Positions 43,791-53,340 of a stretch of 64,000 nucleotides of DNA are shown one piece after another. Origin of the DNA: Glaciecola sp028401415 (GTDB lineage: Bacteria; Pseudomonadota; Gammaproteobacteria; Enterobacterales; Alteromonadaceae); contig NZ_CP171821.2 in assembly GCF_028401415.2 (NCBI RefSeq), positions 1,736,001 through 1,800,000 on the forward strand, read 5' to 3'. The position numbers and the translations under genes are program-made. The first letter of the stretch is position 1, and each line of letters opens with the position of its first letter. Under the pieces are notes generated by a model, which saw only the letters and a program-made list of their open reading frames with translations, did not search any database and had not been told where the DNA came from.

Positions 43791-44163
43791 ACGCCGTTTT
43801 TTCCACTAAATAGAGTATTCAGGTTTACTCGATCACTTCAAATCACTCTATGTTCAGCTTACAAAGCTTCCAAACATTTACAACGAGATAAACCAGTTAG
43901 ACGTAATGTGTCTGATACGTCAACTGTAAATCACGAAGGAAATATTGGCTCTGCAACACGGGTTGCCCGACTCTTCAAGTGCCCCTTCGTGAATATTGAC
44001 AGACTTGAACGACATGTCAGATACTTTTACACTTAACTCGCCTCGTATACCACTGTGTACCTAGAGTGCCGATATTTATTGGTTTGGTACGATTAGTGCT
44101 TTCGTTTGCACGAAGCAAATTATTTAGACACAACACTATAATAGATAAGGAGTATTTAAAACG
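43791..44163. other. Intergenic stretch with structured element
   Basis: About 370 bp between the divergent large gene and the PEP-CTERM gene. It contains a nested inverted repeat described separately and, near its end, the AAGGAG ribosome-binding site of the PEP-CTERM gene. No reading frame is supported. Confidence 0.5.
43908..44024. repeat. Nested imperfect inverted repeat
   Basis: Outer arms 43908-43921 and 44011-44024 match in 11 of 14 positions. Inside is a perfect 9-bp pair, TCACGAAGG (43931-43939) with CCTTCGTGA (43984-43992), and a central hairpin GCAAC (43953-43957) with GTTGC (43962-43966). TTTTAC follows on the plus strand. It could be a structured RNA or a miniature mobile element. 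Confidence 0.5.
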
Positions 44164-44820
44164 ATGAACTTTATTAAAGGCCTAATGTTTTTCGCTGTTG
44201 CCTCTGTCTCGGGAATCACCCATGCAGGTTTAATTGGAGCAACCGTTGACTTGTTTGCTGATAATGGTTTTAGATTCAGCGATGGTATTGCGATTTGCAA
44301 ATCTGCTGCTATCGAAGGGGACACTGTAGGAACAGGGATTGAACTGAACAGCTCAGATTGGTCAAGAGATGTTTGCTCTGGCACTTACAGTGTTGACATT
44401 ACCGACCAGCAAATTTTGCTTACAGGCCTAGAGTCGGGTACTTACGAATACGCACGTTTTCGTCTCGATGTTATTTCAGGAACTACAATATTAGCCGCAA
44501 GTTTTGATGGCTATACTTCTAATTTCTTAAATCCTGCGGGCGACTTCAACGACGAAAGCTTTCTGCCAACGGTCACTTTCGGAGCAGATTTTGTAGAAAT
44601 CGTTTGGGACACGTTTGGAACTGGCGAATTCTCCTTCAATGGCCCTGGAAACTTCGGAGTTGCTCCTTTTGGCTCGGCCATATTCTCGGTTCAGACTGAC
44701 AGAGGAACGTCCAACCCAGTGCCTACACCTTCGACAATTCTTCTTTGCATCTTTTTTAGTTGCCTAGCAGGGGCTAGAGGCATCAAACGATACTCTATTT
44801 CGAATCAAAGATTTCAGTAA
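44164..44820 (+). CDS. PEP-CTERM-like exported protein
   Basis: 218-aa protein with an N-terminal signal peptide (cleavage near THA) and a C-terminal sorting signal: VPTPST at about residue 189, a hydrophobic helix and a basic end (RGIKR). The usual exosortase signal is VPEPST; here Glu is Thr. The mature region is Gly/Asp/Phe-rich and predicted beta-stranded. PEP-CTERM proteins are processed by exosortase (EpsH/XrtA) and linked to exopolysaccharide and floc formation. No exosortase gene is in the window. An AAGGAG site lies 11 nt before the ATG. Confidence 0.7.
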   Translation: MNFIKGLMFFAVASVSGITHAGLIGATVDLFADNGFRFSDGIAICKSAAIEGDTVGTGIELNSSDWSRDVCSGTYSVDITDQQILLTGLESGTYEYARFRLDVISGTTILAASFDGYTSNFLNPAGDFNDESFLPTVTFGADFVEIVWDTFGTGEFSFNGPGNFGVAPFGSAIFSVQTDRGTSNPVPTPSTILLCIFFSCLAGARGIKRYSISNQRFQ

Positions 44821-45130
44821 AATTCGTGTGAGGTTAAATTAGGCGATTCAAGTAGATGAAAAACCGTTAGCTCATAAACTTACTCTAACTATTATTATTC
44901 TTATTGCTTAACATTAAATTCATTCACGTTTAATGAAATTATTCACAAACTGAACGTCGCAATTTTATCTATACTTATTGATACCATATCACGGCTAAAC
45001 AGCTTGTTTAAAATCGCCTCTTTAAATTTCTCTGAATGTCTCTCATACTGCATCACATAATACTTACCACCCCCTGTTAATTTAAATATTTTCTAGACGA
45101 CACGTAGTCTGACAAAAGGGGGTTAGGGTT
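44821..45130. other. AT-rich intergenic stretch before the defence island
   Basis: About 310 bp, AT-rich, no supported gene. It holds the copy of ATTCACAAACT at 44941-44951 that is repeated at the other end of the defence island (54270-54280). Confidence 0.4.
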
Positions 45131-45282
45131 GTGTTAGTGACAGACGAAATACTAACTATTCAAGAAGTAGCGAAGTTAACGGTACAGAGTTAGCTCGACT
45201 CATGTTGCGGTATAATATTGGCAGTCGAGATGAACAGGTATTACGTCTGAAAAAGATTGACGAAGAATTCTTCGACCAATAA
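45131..45282 (+). pseudogene. Fused remnants of an HTH gene and an Mrr-like nuclease
   Basis: Two fragments in different frames. GTG at 45131 opens a 20-codon frame (TDEILTIQEVAKLT) resembling the start of excisionase-type helix-turn-helix proteins, ending at 45193. In a second frame (about 45171-45282) the translated segment VNGTELARLMLRYNIG through KKIDEEFFDQ resembles the C-terminal end of Mrr-type restriction endonucleases. The middle of both is missing, as expected from a deletion that joined two genes. It sits directly upstream of hsdR, 17 nt away, so it may also carry the operon promoter. Alternatively it is a decayed gene of another kind; the Mrr match is from memory of the motif. Confidence 0.5.
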
Positions 45283-45299
45283 AGGATTGAGGCTCCATC

Positions 45300-47732
45300 A
45301 TGGATAAAAAAGCACTATCAGAAAGAGATATTTGTACCAAATTCATAACACCTGCAATTGAAAAAGCGGGTTGGAAACAAAGTCAATTTCGAGAAGAGGT
45401 AAAACTTACTGATGGTCGCGTGATGGTTAAGGGTAGACTTGCGGCTCGCGTTAAAAACCCTGAGAAAAAAGGCGGCCCTAAAAGAGCTGACTATATTCTA
45501 TATGCGAAGCCTAATCTTCCAATTGCAGTAATTGAAGCCAAAAAGAATACACTATCTGTCGGGCACGGAATGCAACAAGCTCTCAGTTATGCGGAGATGC
45601 TCGATATTCCATTCGCAATTAGTAGCAATGGAGATGGGTTTCTTTTACACGATAGGACAGCTCTTACGACACCTACAGAAAAAGAATTAAGTCTCGATGA
45701 GTTTCCATCGTTACAATCAATTTGGCCTATTTATCAACAGTGGAAGGGCTTAACAACAGAATCATCAGAATCAATAATTTCTCAACCTTATTACAGTGAT
45801 GGGAGTGGGAAAGAACCTAGGTACTATCAGCGTGTTGCGATTAACCGAACAGTAGAAGCTATTGCTAAAGGGCAAAATAGAATACTTCTAGTTATGGCTA
45901 CCGGCACAGGTAAAACATATACCGCTTTTCAAATTATTTGGCGGCTATGGAAGTCAAAAACAAAGAAGCGAATCTTATTTTTGGCAGATCGTAACATTTT
46001 GGTTGACCAGACAATGCAACAAGACTTTGCTCCTTTTGGCGAGGTTATGCATAAAGTTACCAATCGAGAAGCAAAGAAAAATTACGAAATATACCTCGCA
46101 CTCTATCAAGCTGTTACCGGTAAAGAAGAATGGAAACAGATCTACCGTCAATTTCCCGCTGATTTTTTCGATTTAGTTGTGATTGATGAGTGTCACCGCG
46201 GCAGTGCAAAAGAAGACTCTGCCTGGCATGACATACTTAAGTATTTTGAAAGTGCTACGCATATAGGTCTTACGGCTACTCCAAAAGAGAAAAAGCCAGT
46301 TGATGGCGAAATTATAAATCCTGAATTTAATATCAAGTATTTTGGTGAACCCATCTATACGTATTCACTAAAACAGGGGATTGAAGATGGTTTTCTCGCG
46401 CCTTACAAAGTTGTTCGTATAGCAACTAACGTTGACGCCTTGGGCTACACACCAGAAAAAGGAAAAACAGATAGATACGGCCAAGAAGTGGAGCAACGCC
46501 AATACAACACTAAAGACTTCGACCGAAACCTGATATTACAAAAGCGCACCCGTTTCGTCGCAAACAAGGTATGGGAATACTTAGAAAATACCGATCCAAT
46601 GGCAAAAACCATTGTGTTTTGTGACGAACAGGATCACGCTGAGAGAATGCGCCAAGAATTAGTCAAACTTATACCGGCCGCTGCCAGCAATCGTCGTTAC
46701 GTAATGAGGATTACAGGTGATGACAATGAAGGAAAGGCGCAGCTGTCATATTTCATAGATAACGACGAGCCTTTCCCAGTCATTGCAACTACTTCAAAGT
46801 TGTTGACGACTGGAGTTGACGCTAAAACCTGCAAACTGATTGTTCTTGACCAAAACATAAACTCGATGACTGAGTTCAAGCAGATTATCGGCAGAGGAAC
46901 ACGATTAAGAGAAGACTATAACAAACTCTACTTCACTATTATGGACTTTAAGGGTGCTACCCGCCTATTTTCAGACCCTGATTTTGATGGTGAACCGGTC
47001 ATTATTTACGAACCTGATAAAGATGATCCAGTAGTTCCGCCAGAAGAAACCGAAGAAGGTAGTACACCTGAAGATTCAACGACCCCAGAAGACTCTTCTC
47101 CGCCACAAGCCGCAGATGAGTCCGAGATCCGTGAACCCAAAAAGAAATTTTATTTAGATGATGTGGATGTTGACCTAGCCGCAGAGCGCTCTCAGTATCT
47201 TGACGCGGATGGTAAACTCATCACTGAAGATTATCGTGTCTTGCTAAAAGACCAAATTGAACAGTCATTAAAAGAGAGTTTTGGTACCCTTAGTGGTTTT
47301 TTAAAACGCTGGAACGAGAGCGATAAAAAACAAGCCATAATCGATGAATTGGCTGAGCAAGGTATCAAGTTAGAATTACTCCAACAAGCTATCCCTAATG
47401 GCGAAGAATTAGATGTATTCGACTTGGTAGCACACGTAGCATTTAACCAGAAGCCTTTAACCCGCAAAGAAAGAGCAAACAACGTTAAAAAACGTGATGT
47501 GTTTGGGAAGTATGGCGAACAAGCCAAGGCTGTACTTGAAGGGTTGGTTGAAAAGTTTGCTGAACATGGAGTCCAAGACATTGAAAACCCACAAGTATTA
47601 GAACTACCGCCCTTCGACCAATTAGGCAGTAAGACCCAAATACGACGAGGCATTTTTGGCGGCGTAGACCAATATCAAAACGCTATCAAAGAATTAGAAA
47701 CCGAATTATACAAAGATGATTTAACTGCGTAA
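45300..47732 (+). CDS. hsdR: Type I restriction enzyme R subunit (EcoEI-like)
   Basis: 810-aa DNA translocase/endonuclease. The N-terminal nuclease region shows the PD-(D/E)xK pattern (ADYILYAKPNLPIAVIEAKK, about residues 64-83). Helicase motifs: Walker A MATGTGKTYTAF near residue 202, DECH box VVIDECHRGS, TATPKEK and QIIGRGTRLRED. An acidic, Pro-rich linker (about 580-615) precedes a C-terminal helical region (EcoEI-type). It cleaves unmethylated DNA at a distance. It precedes hsdM by 30 nt in the same operon. Confidence 0.93.
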   Translation: MDKKALSERDICTKFITPAIEKAGWKQSQFREEVKLTDGRVMVKGRLAARVKNPEKKGGPKRADYILYAKPNLPIAVIEAKKNTLSVGHGMQQALSYAEMLDIPFAISSNGDGFLLHDRTALTTPTEKELSLDEFPSLQSIWPIYQQWKGLTTESSESIISQPYYSDGSGKEPRYYQRVAINRTVEAIAKGQNRILLVMATGTGKTYTAFQIIWRLWKSKTKKRILFLADRNILVDQTMQQDFAPFGEVMHKVTNREAKKNYEIYLALYQAVTGKEEWKQIYRQFPADFFDLVVIDECHRGSAKEDSAWHDILKYFESATHIGLTATPKEKKPVDGEIINPEFNIKYFGEPIYTYSLKQGIEDGFLAPYKVVRIATNVDALGYTPEKGKTDRYGQEVEQRQYNTKDFDRNLILQKRTRFVANKVWEYLENTDPMAKTIVFCDEQDHAERMRQELVKLIPAAASNRRYVMRITGDDNEGKAQLSYFIDNDEPFPVIATTSKLLTTGVDAKTCKLIVLDQNINSMTEFKQIIGRGTRLREDYNKLYFTIMDFKGATRLFSDPDFDGEPVIIYEPDKDDPVVPPEETEEGSTPEDSTTPEDSSPPQAADESEIREPKKKFYLDDVDVDLAAERSQYLDADGKLITEDYRVLLKDQIEQSLKESFGTLSGFLKRWNESDKKQAIIDELAEQGIKLELLQQAIPNGEELDVFDLVAHVAFNQKPLTRKERANNVKKRDVFGKYGEQAKAVLEGLVEKFAEHGVQDIENPQVLELPPFDQLGSKTQIRRGIFGGVDQYQNAIKELETELYKDDLTA

Positions 47733-47762
47733 TCATCCCAAAAGATGAGATTAGAATAATAA

Positions 47763-49538
47763 ATGAACTTAAGTAGCACCATAAAAAGCATTCAAGACAT
47801 CATGCGTAAAGATGATGGTGTCGATGGAGATGCTCAACGACTTGGCCAATTAACTTGGATGCTTTTTCTTAAAGTATTCGACCAGCGCGAAGAGGAGTGG
47901 GAAGACGACAATAGTAAATATGAATCCCCAATTCCAGAAGGCCTTCGATGGCGAGATTGGGCAAAAATGAATGATGATGGTCAGGGTAAAAAGTCGCATA
48001 AGATGCCGCCATCCTCAGTTATTGGATTTGTAAACAATGAGCTATTCCCCAAGCTAAAGAGCATTGATGCGAACGAAAGTGCAATTCATAAAGTAATCAG
48101 AAACGTCTTTGAAGACGCAAACAATTACATGAAGTCTGGCACACAATTACTAGCTGTAATTGAAAAATTAGAAGAAGCAATTAACTTTCACGATTTCAAA
48201 ACTCGCGCTCAAATTGGCGACGTCTACGAACAGTTACTAAATGATCTACGAGGTGCTGGCAACGCTGGGGAATTTTACACACCTCGCGCAATTACTGCAT
48301 TTATGGCTGATAGGGTAAACCCTCGGCTAGATAAACGTGAAACTGTGTTGGATCCTGCATGCGGAACCGGGGGCTTTTTAACTGCCGCGATTGATCACTT
48401 GCGCAACCAGCGCACGTCAAAGTCGGGCACAGAGGATCAAAAAGCCATTGAGTCGTTAATACGTGGCATCGAGAAAAAACAACTGCCGCACCTGCTGTGC
48501 ACCACTAACATGCTGCTACATGGAATAGATATACCTAGTCAGATCGAACACAAAAACACTCTGGGCATCGGCTGGAACGAATGGAGTGCAAATCAAAAGG
48601 TCGATTGCATCATCACCAACCCTCCATTTGGTGGTTACGAAGACGATGGTGTAGGCAGCGATTACCCAGCAGATTTGAAAACCCGCGAAACCGCCGATAT
48701 GTTTATGGCGTTGATCATCAAAAAGCTATTAAAAGAAAATGGCCGCGCCGCGGTTGTGCTACCCGATGGTTTTTTATTTGGCGATGGCATTAAAGGCACG
48801 CTAAAAAAACTACTACTACAAGACTGCAACCTGCACACCATTATCCGCCTGCCCAAAGGCGTGTTTGCCCCATATACAACTATCAAAACTAATTTATTGT
48901 TTTTTACCAAAGGTGCGCGAGTAGACGATGGCAGCGAATACTTTCACACCGACACGATTTGGTTTTACGAACATACCTATCCGAAGGGCTACAAGAGCTA
49001 CTCCAAAACAAAACCCATTCGATTAGAAGAGTTTGATGCAATTAATGAATGGTGGGGGGATGAGAGCAACGACTTCGCCAGTCGCGAAGAAAACGACTTT
49101 GCCTGGAAGGTGGATTTTAAAAACAAACGCAAACAGGCCGAAGCCGACGCAGCGCCTCACTGGGCGAAAGCCGAAAGCTTAAATAATCAAGTAAGCGCTC
49201 TGGATAATCGCATCCGTGATTTGCGTGATTCTATTAAAGGCGTCAGCGACAAAAGACAGCGCCAAAGCGTAGAAGATGACATCGAAGTTTTAAAAACAGA
49301 AAGTGATGGACTGCGCATAAAAGCACGTGACGCACAAGCCGCAGGAGATCGCCTATATTGGCCAATTTTCAATCTTGATGAATCGAATCCCAATAAGCCC
49401 CAAGAAGAGAGCCACGACCCAGACGAGCTACTGATTAAATACAAAAAGCTATTAGGTGAAATTGAAGAAACCGAAAACCAGCTTAAAAGTGAACTGGCAG
49501 CCGCGCTTTCTCACCACTTTAACGATGAGAAAGCCTGA
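47763..49538 (+). CDS. hsdM: Type I restriction-modification M subunit
   Basis: 591-aa N6-adenine methyltransferase. The N-terminal HsdM bundle (LTWMLFLKVFD), the SAM motif DPACGTGGFLTAA (near residue 200) and the catalytic NPPFGG (near residue 284) are clear. A coiled-coil-rich region (about 460-520, ESLNNQVSALDNRIRDLRD) lies at the C-terminus, with a small tail. It overlaps hsdS by one base (TGATG), so translation is coupled. Confidence 0.95.
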   Translation: MNLSSTIKSIQDIMRKDDGVDGDAQRLGQLTWMLFLKVFDQREEEWEDDNSKYESPIPEGLRWRDWAKMNDDGQGKKSHKMPPSSVIGFVNNELFPKLKSIDANESAIHKVIRNVFEDANNYMKSGTQLLAVIEKLEEAINFHDFKTRAQIGDVYEQLLNDLRGAGNAGEFYTPRAITAFMADRVNPRLDKRETVLDPACGTGGFLTAAIDHLRNQRTSKSGTEDQKAIESLIRGIEKKQLPHLLCTTNMLLHGIDIPSQIEHKNTLGIGWNEWSANQKVDCIITNPPFGGYEDDGVGSDYPADLKTRETADMFMALIIKKLLKENGRAAVVLPDGFLFGDGIKGTLKKLLLQDCNLHTIIRLPKGVFAPYTTIKTNLLFFTKGARVDDGSEYFHTDTIWFYEHTYPKGYKSYSKTKPIRLEEFDAINEWWGDESNDFASREENDFAWKVDFKNKRKQAEADAAPHWAKAESLNNQVSALDNRIRDLRDSIKGVSDKRQRQSVEDDIEVLKTESDGLRIKARDAQAAGDRLYWPIFNLDESNPNKPQEESHDPDELLIKYKKLLGEIEETENQLKSELAAALSHHFNDEKA

Positions 49539-51547
49539 TGGACGCGAATCAGTTTTTGGCCGAGTTTGGTCATATTGCCAATTCGCCGGGGGGCATAGCT
49601 CAATTACGGGAGTTGATTTATCAATTCGCCGTTACGGGAAAGCTCACGCAACAGAGAGAAGAAGATGGTGGCGCAGATTGCGTGCTCACAAATGTAACTC
49701 GTATTCGTAAACAGTTAATAGCCGAGAAAAAGTTTAAGCGTTCGCCAAAGTTGGAATCTGCACAATTGGTACCACCGTTAATTGAGTTACCGCCCAGCTG
49801 GCGCTGGAGTCGCTTGCTCGATCTGGGAGAAATCAATCCACGAAATCAAGTCGAAGAAGATCCGGAATCAATGGTTATGGCCACTTTTGTGCCAATGGCG
49901 GCAGTTTCCGAATTGCACTCAATCACCATAGCTGGCGAGGTTAGGCCGTGGTCAGAAATAAAAAAAGGTTACACACATTTCGCAAATGGCGATGTCTTAT
50001 TGGCTAAGATCACCCCGTGTTTTGAAAACGGAAAGTCGGCAGTGGTACAAGGGCTTGAGCACAATATCGGCTCAGGCTCTACAGAATTTCATGTTTTCCG
50101 CCCCATAAGCGAAGACGTTAATCCAGCCTATATTTATCTTTTTATTCGCTCACCATTATTTCGCGCAAAAGGCGAAGCCAGCATGACAGGCACCGCAGGA
50201 CAAAAGCGTTTACCTACGGATTACTTTGCATTATGCGCAATGCCATTACCCCCAACCGAAGAACAATCCCGCATTGTCGCAAAAGTCGATGAGCTGATGG
50301 CCTTATGCGATCTGCTGGAAACGCAACAACAAAAACGCCGCACCCTTCAAAACAAACTGCGCCATGCCACCTTGCAAGCCGTCGCGACTAGCAAAAGCCC
50401 GCACGAACTGCAAGAGAGCTGGCAACGCCTGCAAGCCAACTTCGGCCAACTTTTATCTACGCCGGACGATCTGGTTGCTTTCAAAGGGCTGATACTTGAC
50501 CTGGCCGTTTCCGGGAAATTATCCAATCTCGAACATCGGCATGAATCAACTGGTGAGGAGCTATTGGAGGCAATAGCTCAACGAAGAGTTGCTTGGTCAC
50601 AGGAAGTTGAAGGTCAGGAAAAAAAAGAAGCGCAGACCATGCTGAAAAAGCTGCGCACACAACAGGTTAATGTACCTGAGACAACTCTACCAGAGCATTG
50701 GACGTGGGCGACCTTTTTGCAGGTTTCACAAGCTGTAGTCGACTGTCACAATAAGACTGCTCCATACGTTGCAAGCGGTATTCATTTGGTTCGAACAACG
50801 GATATACGAAACGGGGAGATGAACCTCACAAACACCAAAAAAATTTCCGAAGAGACTTTCGATTATTGGGCTAGGAGAATGCCACCAAAAGCGGGAGACA
50901 TTTTTTTCACTCGAGAAGCACCGATGGGAGAAGCTGCGATCGTTCCTGAAGACGAAAAAGTCTGTCTTGGTCAGCGCACCATGTTGCTCCGTCTATTTCC
51001 AGAATTATTTAATAATCGTTTTTTGCTTTATGTGATTCGCAGCCCCGGCTTTCAAGCACGAATGGTTGAAGCGGCCATTGGGATGACCGTTAAACACTTG
51101 CGTGTTGGTGGTGTTGAGGATCTAATAGTTCCCGTTCCACCAAAACCGGAGCAGGATGCGATAGTCACAATCATTGATGCGCTTTTTGCAGTATGTGATC
51201 ACTTTGAAAAGCAACTATCGAAGAAGCAGCGCGTTGCAGAGAACTTAGTTTCAAGTTCCGTTGCTTCTCTTACCGGCATTGCCATCGAACAAGAAGAGGA
51301 ACCTATGAAAGCCCCACAAACTGAACTGGTGGCACCGGTGCGTTTAGGCACGCCGCCCGATGTCAAAGCCCAAGCCCCGCTGGCCACCATTCTCGCCCGC
51401 CATAACGGCGAGATGAGTGCTAAAGATTTATGGCAACGTTTCGGTGGCGAGATTGATAGCTTTTACGCCCAGTTAAAAACCGAAGTAGTCCACGGCTGGT
51501 TACTGGAACCCTCGCCTGCCACAATGCTTGAAAAAGAAGACAGCTAA
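49538..51547 (+). CDS. hsdS: Type I restriction-modification S subunit
   Basis: 669-aa specificity subunit with two target-recognition domains (about 85-235 and 385-540), each followed by a helical conserved region (RIVAKVDELMALCDLLETQQ; QDAIVTIIDALFAVCDHFEKQL). The two domains determine a bipartite recognition sequence. The C-terminal 65 residues form an extra domain (LATILARHNGEMSAKDLWQRFGG) that looks like a small winged helix and is found in other HsdS of this subgroup. Target sequence unknown. Confidence 0.92.
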   Translation: MDANQFLAEFGHIANSPGGIAQLRELIYQFAVTGKLTQQREEDGGADCVLTNVTRIRKQLIAEKKFKRSPKLESAQLVPPLIELPPSWRWSRLLDLGEINPRNQVEEDPESMVMATFVPMAAVSELHSITIAGEVRPWSEIKKGYTHFANGDVLLAKITPCFENGKSAVVQGLEHNIGSGSTEFHVFRPISEDVNPAYIYLFIRSPLFRAKGEASMTGTAGQKRLPTDYFALCAMPLPPTEEQSRIVAKVDELMALCDLLETQQQKRRTLQNKLRHATLQAVATSKSPHELQESWQRLQANFGQLLSTPDDLVAFKGLILDLAVSGKLSNLEHRHESTGEELLEAIAQRRVAWSQEVEGQEKKEAQTMLKKLRTQQVNVPETTLPEHWTWATFLQVSQAVVDCHNKTAPYVASGIHLVRTTDIRNGEMNLTNTKKISEETFDYWARRMPPKAGDIFFTREAPMGEAAIVPEDEKVCLGQRTMLLRLFPELFNNRFLLYVIRSPGFQARMVEAAIGMTVKHLRVGGVEDLIVPVPPKPEQDAIVTIIDALFAVCDHFEKQLSKKQRVAENLVSSSVASLTGIAIEQEEEPMKAPQTELVAPVRLGTPPDVKAQAPLATILARHNGEMSAKDLWQRFGGEIDSFYAQLKTEVVHGWLLEPSPATMLEKEDS

Positions 51548-51573
51548 ACGGACAAACATTAAAAGGATTAAGT

Positions 51574-53340
51574 ATGCAGCTTCGATATTTAGCCATTCCC
51601 CAGTTTCGTAACCTGTGCAATTTGGAAGTGAGTTTTGCCACTAAGCTAGAGACGGTATCAAGGATGCCTGCTGACGCCGCTCTTAGTGCATCGACAAAAC
51701 GCATTCGCAGTCATGCCTTAATTGGTCAAAACGGCACCGGAAAATCAAATTTAATTGAAGCGCTAATTAATATTTTTAGAACAATAGACCTCGAAATTGA
51801 ACCTCCTTTTGAATACACATTGGAATATGAAATTAGAGATAGGATTGTCCGCATTCAAGCTGATTTTAATATACTTAAAACTAGAGCAACGGTCTGGGTT
51901 GACGGAAAAAAAGAAAATCAAAGCTATCTATTGAGAAACCGCGATCTATTGCCTTCACACGTTTTTGCCTACTATTCAGGTCGAAACGAACGCATTGAGC
52001 AACTATTTCAGGAGCACCAACGCCGCTTTAATATGCGTCAAGAAATCACTGCTGATGAAGTACTACCAGAACATTTGCTGGAAAATTTTACCGCTTCAGA
52101 TGCTGATATAAGTGCGATAGAAGAAGCCAAACGCCGTCGGGAAGCTAAGTTAAAGCAAGCTGGTGATGATCGACTACGCCGCCTGTTCTATTGCCGAGGT
52201 GGTCATAGCCAATTGGTGTTGCTTGCCTGCTTGCTTTCAGACGACCCGGTATTTCAAAAAGTACTGAATAACCTTCATATCGAATCACTGGAATCAGCCC
52301 TGTTTGTGCTGAAAGAACCCCATCGCCTTCGCGAAAAACGCCGGAATAGAAAATTTGATGAAATGGAAATCAACGAAGGCGATCCACGCTTCTGGTATGC
52401 CCGTGGCAACGTCGTCAGCGAATTTCTCGACAAACTCTGGCAAGTTTCGTGGGCCCCTATCGAACAAGAAGCCAACAAGCAAATCGATTTTCGTGGTCGC
52501 AGCGAAAAGCAAAAGCAGCTGTATTTATATGTGCCCACCAAAGACAAACTGAAAGAGCTAGGAGAACTGGTCGGGGGGCCCGACAGTTTTTTCCGTTACG
52601 CTGAAGGCGCTTACATTGGCGATTTAATCGATGAAGTACGAATAACAGTAAAAAAGCGTGACGAGGACGGTGGCAAAGTCAGCTTTACCCAACTATCTGA
52701 AGGTGAACTACAGATGCTCACCGTTCTCGGTCTAATGCGTATTACCCGCGAAGACCATTGTTTATTTCTTTTGGACGAACCTGACACCCACTTAAATCCA
52801 ATCTGGAAACTTCGTCTTTTTGAAGATGTGAACGAAGCTATGTCTATTAGCTCGGGGATAACTGAAAATGGGGAGGCACAGGTACTGCTTACAACACATG
52901 ATCCAATTTTACTTGGCAGCCTTCAACGCGAACAGGTTCATATTTTACGGAAAAATGGAACTCACACCATAATAGTTCCTCCTGACGAACACCCTCAAGG
53001 CATGGGCGTAACCGGTTTATTAAAGAGTGAACTTTTTGGCTTGTCATCGACGTTAGATATTGAAACCGAGCGCCGCTTATTTCGACGAAATGAGCTGTTT
53101 GTAATGTCTTCGCGCACACTTGAGGAGGAAGCAGAACTTACTCGACTCTCTACCGAGCTGGCTGATCTTGGTTTTTCCACTGCTGATTTCCGTGATCCCG
53201 ACTACGCCTTGTTTGTTCGTAAGATGGCTCAACATCGTAAGTTCCGTAAGCCAGTATTAACGCCAGAGGAGCAGGCAGAACAAGATCGAATCGCTGATGA
53301 CATAATAAGTGAAATTCTACGAGAGGAGGCTGACGAATGA
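51574..53340 (+). CDS. AAA/SMC-type ATPase, PtuA-like
   Basis: 588-aa ATPase of the AAA_15/AAA_21 (OLD/RecF-like) type. Walker A GQNGTGKS at residues 51-58, ABC signature LSEGE at about 374-378, Walker B LLDEPDTHLNP at about 399 and the H-loop TTHDP. There is an acidic C-terminus. The gene begins 26 nt after hsdS and overlaps the HNH gene by 4 nt (ATGA). ATPase plus HNH gene pairs define the Septu (PtuA/PtuB) antiphage system; here the pair is an appendage of the type I RM operon. Confidence 0.85.
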   Translation: MQLRYLAIPQFRNLCNLEVSFATKLETVSRMPADAALSASTKRIRSHALIGQNGTGKSNLIEALINIFRTIDLEIEPPFEYTLEYEIRDRIVRIQADFNILKTRATVWVDGKKENQSYLLRNRDLLPSHVFAYYSGRNERIEQLFQEHQRRFNMRQEITADEVLPEHLLENFTASDADISAIEEAKRRREAKLKQAGDDRLRRLFYCRGGHSQLVLLACLLSDDPVFQKVLNNLHIESLESALFVLKEPHRLREKRRNRKFDEMEINEGDPRFWYARGNVVSEFLDKLWQVSWAPIEQEANKQIDFRGRSEKQKQLYLYVPTKDKLKELGELVGGPDSFFRYAEGAYIGDLIDEVRITVKKRDEDGGKVSFTQLSEGELQMLTVLGLMRITREDHCLFLLDEPDTHLNPIWKLRLFEDVNEAMSISSGITENGEAQVLLTTHDPILLGSLQREQVHILRKNGTHTIIVPPDEHPQGMGVTGLLKSELFGLSSTLDIETERRLFRRNELFVMSSRTLEEEAELTRLSTELADLGFSTADFRDPDYALFVRKMAQHRKFRKPVLTPEEQAEQDRIADDIISEILREEADE

